Source: Allobosea sp. LC85 (GTDB lineage Bacteria; Pseudomonadota; Alphaproteobacteria; Rhizobiales; Beijerinckiaceae). Taken from it: a DNA stretch of 64,000 nt. This document shows positions 60,809 to 64,000 of this stretch, piece after piece. Made by a program: the position numbers and the translations under genes. Every line of letters begins with the position of its first letter. Position 1 is the first letter of the stretch. The notes under the pieces are model-generated. The model saw nothing but the letters and a program-made list of their open reading frames with translations, did no database searches and was not told the origin of the DNA. The stretch is from positions 1 to 64,000 of the forward strand of contig NZ_JPKG01000072.1 of the NCBI RefSeq assembly GCF_000735605.1. The letters run 5' to 3'.

Positions 60809-63091
60809 GTGACCGCCTCCATCAGCGATATCAGGATCACGCCACGTGGCGAGGATACGCCGCGACGCGTCTCGGGCTGGCTCGGGGCCCTCGTCGTCGT
60901 ATTCGCGCTCGTCTCCGCACTGGTGACTTTTCTTGTCCTGTCCGGCGCGACTCCCATCGTGCCGGTGCACGAGGTCGTCATCGGCGTCTTCGTGCTCAAC
61001 GGTTTCCTGATCCTGCTGCTGCTGATCATCGTCGCGTTCGAGACGGCGGTGCTGATCCGCGCGAGACGCGCCGGCGCCGCAGCTGCCGGTCTGCATGTCC
61101 GCATCGTCGGCCTGTTCAGCATCATCGCCGCCTTGCCCGCAGTTCTCGTGGCGGTGATCGCGACCGTCACCATCGAGCGCGGCCTCGAGCCCTGGTTCTC
61201 GGATCGGATGCGCGATGCCATCTTCAAATCGGTCGAGGTCGCGGACGCCTATGCGGCAGGCCAGTGCCAGTCGCTCGGCCGCGAAATCCGTGTGCTGGCC
61301 GACGATCTGGCCCGGGCAAAACCGGCCTTCGACGCCGACCGCAAATGGTTCGAGAACTTCCTCACAGCCCGCGCAACGGCGCTCGGCGTCCCGGTCGCCA
61401 CGATCATGCGCCCGCCAGATACTGTCCTCGTCAGGGCCAATATCGATGTCCTGCGCGATGCGCCGAAGCCTGATGGGGCCGCATTCGAGGATGCGCAATC
61501 CTCGCCCGAGCCGATCTGCGTGCTGCCCGCGACGGGGCGCATCTTCGGCGCACTCGTCAAGCTGCCGACCTATGACAACGCCTTCCTCTATGTCGCTCGC
61601 GAGGTGAACCCGCTCGCCGTAGAGTTTCCGGCCGTCGCCCGTGGTGCCGCCGTCGAGTATCTCTCGATCGACGCACGCCGGAAAGGCGTGCAGATCGCCT
61701 TTGCCTCCATGTATGCCCTGATCGCCGTCATCCTGCTGCTCTCGGCGATCTGGATCGGACTCAGCTTCGCCAATGGGCTGGTGGCGCCGATCCGGCGCAT
61801 GATCCATGCGACCGACCAGGTCTCAAGCGGCAACTTCTATGTCCAGGTCCCGATACGACGATCGGAGGGCGATCTCGCCCATCTCGGCGAAACCTTCAAC
61901 AAGATGACGGCGGAGCTGCGCCGGCAGCGCGATGGGCTGGTCACGGCGAGCGAAGTCATCGACCGACGGCGGCGTTTCACCGAAACGGTCCTGTCGGGTG
62001 TGTCGTCTGGCGTGCTTGGCCTCGACGCCGACGGTCACATCACCATCATGAACCGCTCGGCGGAGATCCTGCTTGGCGCCGGCGGGCGTCTGCTGGGCGA
62101 GCCGATCGGTCAAGTCGCCCCCGAAATCGCAGGTTTCGTTGCCGAAGCGTTGCATAACCGGCAGAGGCAAAGCTCCGGCCAGATTGCGATCACGCGCGCC
62201 GGCCGCGATCGGATGGTCAATGTCCGCGCCGTGCGCGAAGGCGAGGGGGCTGGCGCAGGCCTTGTCGTGACGCTTGACGACATCACCGATCTGGTCTCGG
62301 CGCAGCGCACCGCGGCATGGGCCGACGTCGCACGGCGCATTGCGCATGAAATCAAGAATCCGCTGACGCCGATCCAGCTTTCTGCCGAGCGGATCCGGCG
62401 CAAATTCGGGCGCGTGATCGTCGACGACAAGGAGATCTTCGAGCAGTGCACGGCGACGATCGTGCGCCAGGTCGAGGATATCCGGCGTATGGTCGACGAG
62501 TTCTCGTCCTTTGCGCGCATGCCGAAGCCCTCGCTGGAGCGCGAGGACATCGTCGAGACGGTGCGTCAGATCGTCTTCCTGATGCGTGTCGGCAATCCGG
62601 AGCTGACCCTGTCGGAGGACCTGCCTGCGGAACCGGTCCTGGCGCAGTTCGACCGCCGATTGATGTCGCAGGCCCTGACAAATGTCATCAAGAACGCCAC
62701 CGAAGCGATCGAAGCCTTGCCGATGGAGCAGCGCGGCCCCGGCCGGATCGATGTCGCCTTCCAGCGCCGCGAGGATGGCTTGATCATCATCGACGTCGTC
62801 GATAACGGCAAAGGCCTGCCGATCGATCAGCGCCAGAAGCTGCTCGAACCCTATATGACGACACGCGAGGGCGGCACCGGGCTCGGCCTCGCGATCGTCG
62901 GCAAGATCCTCGAGGACCATGGCGGGGGCATCGAACTGCTCGACCGGCCTGATGTCCATGAAGGCGGACGCGGTGCGCGCGTCAGGCTCTGGTTCCCCGA
63001 GACCGGGCCGGAAGAGCAACCCGATGATGCCGAAGCCGGTGGCAAGCCCGCCGAAATCGCCATGAACAAGCAGAACGGAACTCAGGAATGA
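60809..63091 (+). CDS. ntrY: Nitrogen regulation sensor kinase NtrY
   Basis: A 760-residue membrane sensor: four hydrophobic segments in the N-terminal half (first at ~25-50, last at ~300-325), a HAMP linker (LVAPIRRMIHATDQVSSGNF), a PAS domain (~375-470), the H-box [21 protein letters not shown] with His513 and the ATPase domain ending in GGTGLGLAIVGKILEDHGGG. The start is GTG. It pairs with NtrX, whose start overlaps its stop as ATGA. Confidence 0.94.
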   Translation: MTASISDIRITPRGEDTPRRVSGWLGALVVVFALVSALVTFLVLSGATPIVPVHEVVIGVFVLNGFLILLLLIIVAFETAVLIRARRAGAAAAGLHVRIVGLFSIIAALPAVLVAVIATVTIERGLEPWFSDRMRDAIFKSVEVADAYAAGQCQSLGREIRVLADDLARAKPAFDADRKWFENFLTARATALGVPVATIMRPPDTVLVRANIDVLRDAPKPDGAAFEDAQSSPEPICVLPATGRIFGALVKLPTYDNAFLYVAREVNPLAVEFPAVARGAAVEYLSIDARRKGVQIAFASMYALIAVILLLSAIWIGLSFANGLVAPIRRMIHATDQVSSGNFYVQVPIRRSEGDLAHLGETFNKMTAELRRQRDGLVTASEVIDRRRRFTETVLSGVSSGVLGLDADGHITIMNRSAEILLGAGGRLLGEPIGQVAPEIAGFVAEALHNRQRQSSGQIAITRAGRDRMVNVRAVREGEGAGAGLVVTLDDITDLVSAQRTAAWADVARRIAHEIKNPLTPIQLSAERIRRKFGRVIVDDKEIFEQCTATIVRQVEDIRRMVDEFSSFARMPKPSLEREDIVETVRQIVFLMRVGNPELTLSEDLPAEPVLAQFDRRLMSQALTNVIKNATEAIEALPMEQRGPGRIDVAFQRREDGLIIIDVVDNGKGLPIDQRQKLLEPYMTTREGGTGLGLAIVGKILEDHGGGIELLDRPDVHEGGRGARVRLWFPETGPEEQPDDAEAGGKPAEIAMNKQNGTQE

Positions 63092-64000
63092 GCGCTGACA
63101 TTCTGGTCGTAGACGACGAAGTCGACATCCGGGAACTGGTTTCCGGCCTGCTCGAGGACGAGGGCTACCGCACGCGCAAGGCTGGATCAGCAGACGAGGC
63201 TCTGGCGGCCATCGCCGCCCGCCGGCCGAACCTGGTCTTTCTCGATATCTGGCTGCAGGGCAGCCGGCTCGACGGCTTGCAGGTGCTCGACCTGATCAAG
63301 GAAAGCCACCCGGACCTTGCGGTGGTGATGATCTCCGGTCACGGCAACATCGAGACGGCCGTCTCCGCCATCAAGAGCGGCGCCTATGACTTCATCGAGA
63401 AGCCGTTCAAGGCCGACCGGTTGATCCTGGTCGCCGAACGTGCGCTCGAAGCGTCGCGGCTGCGACGCGAGGTGCGCGAACTGAAGACACGCTCGGTGCA
63501 GGCGAGCCGGATCGTCGGCAAGTCGACCGTTGTCAATCAGTTGCGGCAGACCATCGATCGCGTTGGGCCAACCAATGCGCGCGTGCTGATCACCGGCGAG
63601 CCGGGATGCGGAAAGGAACTGGCCGCCCGGACCCTGCATGAGGCCTCCAGCCGGTCGTCCGGTCCGTTCATCGTCATCAATGCAGCGACGATCACGCCGG
63701 AAACGATGGAGGAGGAGCTTTTTGGCGTCGAGGGCGGAGAGGGACGTTCCCGCCGGGTCGGTGCACTCGAAGAGGCGCATGGCGGTTCGCTCTATATCGA
63801 CGAAATCGGCGACATGCCGCGAGAGACGCAGAACCGCATCCTGCGTGTTCTCGTCGATCAGAATTTCCAGCGCGTCGGCGGCGCGACGCGCGTCCATGTC
63901 GACGTCCGCATCATTTCTTCGACCAGCCGCGATCTCGCCCAGTTGATTGCCGACGGGCGTTTCCGCGAGGACCTCTATCACCGGCTGAGCGTGGTGCCGG
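63088..64000 (+). CDS. ntrX: Nitrogen regulation response regulator NtrX (3' end beyond the window)
   Basis: The first 304 codons are present. The receiver has Asp53 in VFLDIWLQGSRLDG; Walker A is ITGEPGCGKELAARTLH; Walker B is GGSLYIDEIGDMP. At the position of the sigma-54 contact loop the sequence reads FGVEGGEGRSRRVGALEEA instead of GAFTGA, so classical sigma-54 activation is doubtful, as described for some alphaproteobacterial NtrX proteins. The C-terminal DNA-binding domain lies outside the window. Confidence 0.93.
   Translation, partial: MSADILVVDDEVDIRELVSGLLEDEGYRTRKAGSADEALAAIAARRPNLVFLDIWLQGSRLDGLQVLDLIKESHPDLAVVMISGHGNIETAVSAIKSGAYDFIEKPFKADRLILVAERALEASRLRREVRELKTRSVQASRIVGKSTVVNQLRQTIDRVGPTNARVLITGEPGCGKELAARTLHEASSRSSGPFIVINAATITPETMEEELFGVEGGEGRSRRVGALEEAHGGSLYIDEIGDMPRETQNRILRVLVDQNFQRVGGATRVHVDVRIISSTSRDLAQLIADGRFREDLYHRLSVVP

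Overview
The window is high-GC, densely coding bacterial chromosome. Gene content and order point to an alphaproteobacterium of the Hyphomicrobiales (Rhizobiales). The main reasons are the block ispDF / dusB(nifR3) / ntrB / ntrC / ntrY / ntrX, the pyruvate dehydrogenase operon with a lipoylated E1-beta, the ferredoxin / DUF2849 / cysI / DUF934 sulfite-reduction genes, and standalone FlbD-like and COQ10-like genes. A Bosea-like genome would fit, but that is an inference from gene style, not a database match. No phage, insertion sequence, CRISPR array, toxin-antitoxin or secretion locus is visible; nearly everything is chromosomal metabolism, transport and regulation.

Layout. 0-10 kb: hspQ, a CoA-ester lyase divergent from an AEC permease and a CaiB/racemase-like gene, a UbiH-type hydroxylase, a quinone oxidoreductase, two unassigned envelope proteins and rimO. 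10-20 kb, all on the minus strand: a rhodanese and an OsmC protein, then a full sulfate assimilation block, with cysPTWA for uptake and ferredoxin-DUF2849-cysI-DUF934-small membrane protein-cysG for sulfite reduction and siroheme. 20-28.3 kb: a complete potassium operon read in the order micropeptide-kdpF-kdpA-kdpB-kdpC-kdpD-kdpE. 28.4-31.2 kb: small genes, including a decayed flavin reductase, a lipoprotein, a solo Fis-type DNA-binding domain, a secreted protein with a duplicated motif and a GNAT enzyme. 31.4-36 kb: a divergent aconitase with a Bug/TctC binding protein and a GntR regulator. 36.2-42.8 kb: a seven-gene overlapping operon (GntR, alpha/beta hydrolase, sugar-type ABC binding protein and two permeases, epimerase, oxidoreductase) with a palindrome on its start codon. 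43.1-43.2 kb: tRNA-Lys(UUU). 43.3-45.7 kb: a threonine dehydratase-like enzyme, a membrane-anchored SGNH-like protein and an FtsB-like protein. 45.9-55.2 kb: pdhA-pdhB-(membrane protein)-pdhC, a lipoprotein, lpdA, three GlsB/YeaQ-type small membrane proteins, lipA and a COQ10-like gene. 55.1-64 kb: cinA, ispDF, dusB, ntrBC and ntrYX; ntrX is cut by the window end.

How it fits together. The sulfate genes form one route from uptake to sulfide, with the ferredoxin as the probable electron donor to CysI and CysG supplying its siroheme. lipA next to pdh/lpd supplies the lipoyl cofactor for E1-beta and E2. kdpDE sit at the tail of the operon they should control. ntrBC and ntrYX are two related nitrogen-type two-component pairs side by side.

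The least explained structure is a four-copy intergenic repeat of about 100 bp (positions 128, 7742, 9923, 36049). It carries a long hairpin whose stem sequence differs in every copy yet stays self-complementary, and three copies sit just past the stop codon of a minus-strand gene. I did not find a convincing new multi-gene system; the repeat family, the micropeptide beside kdpF and the ATPase-less ABC operon are the best leads.
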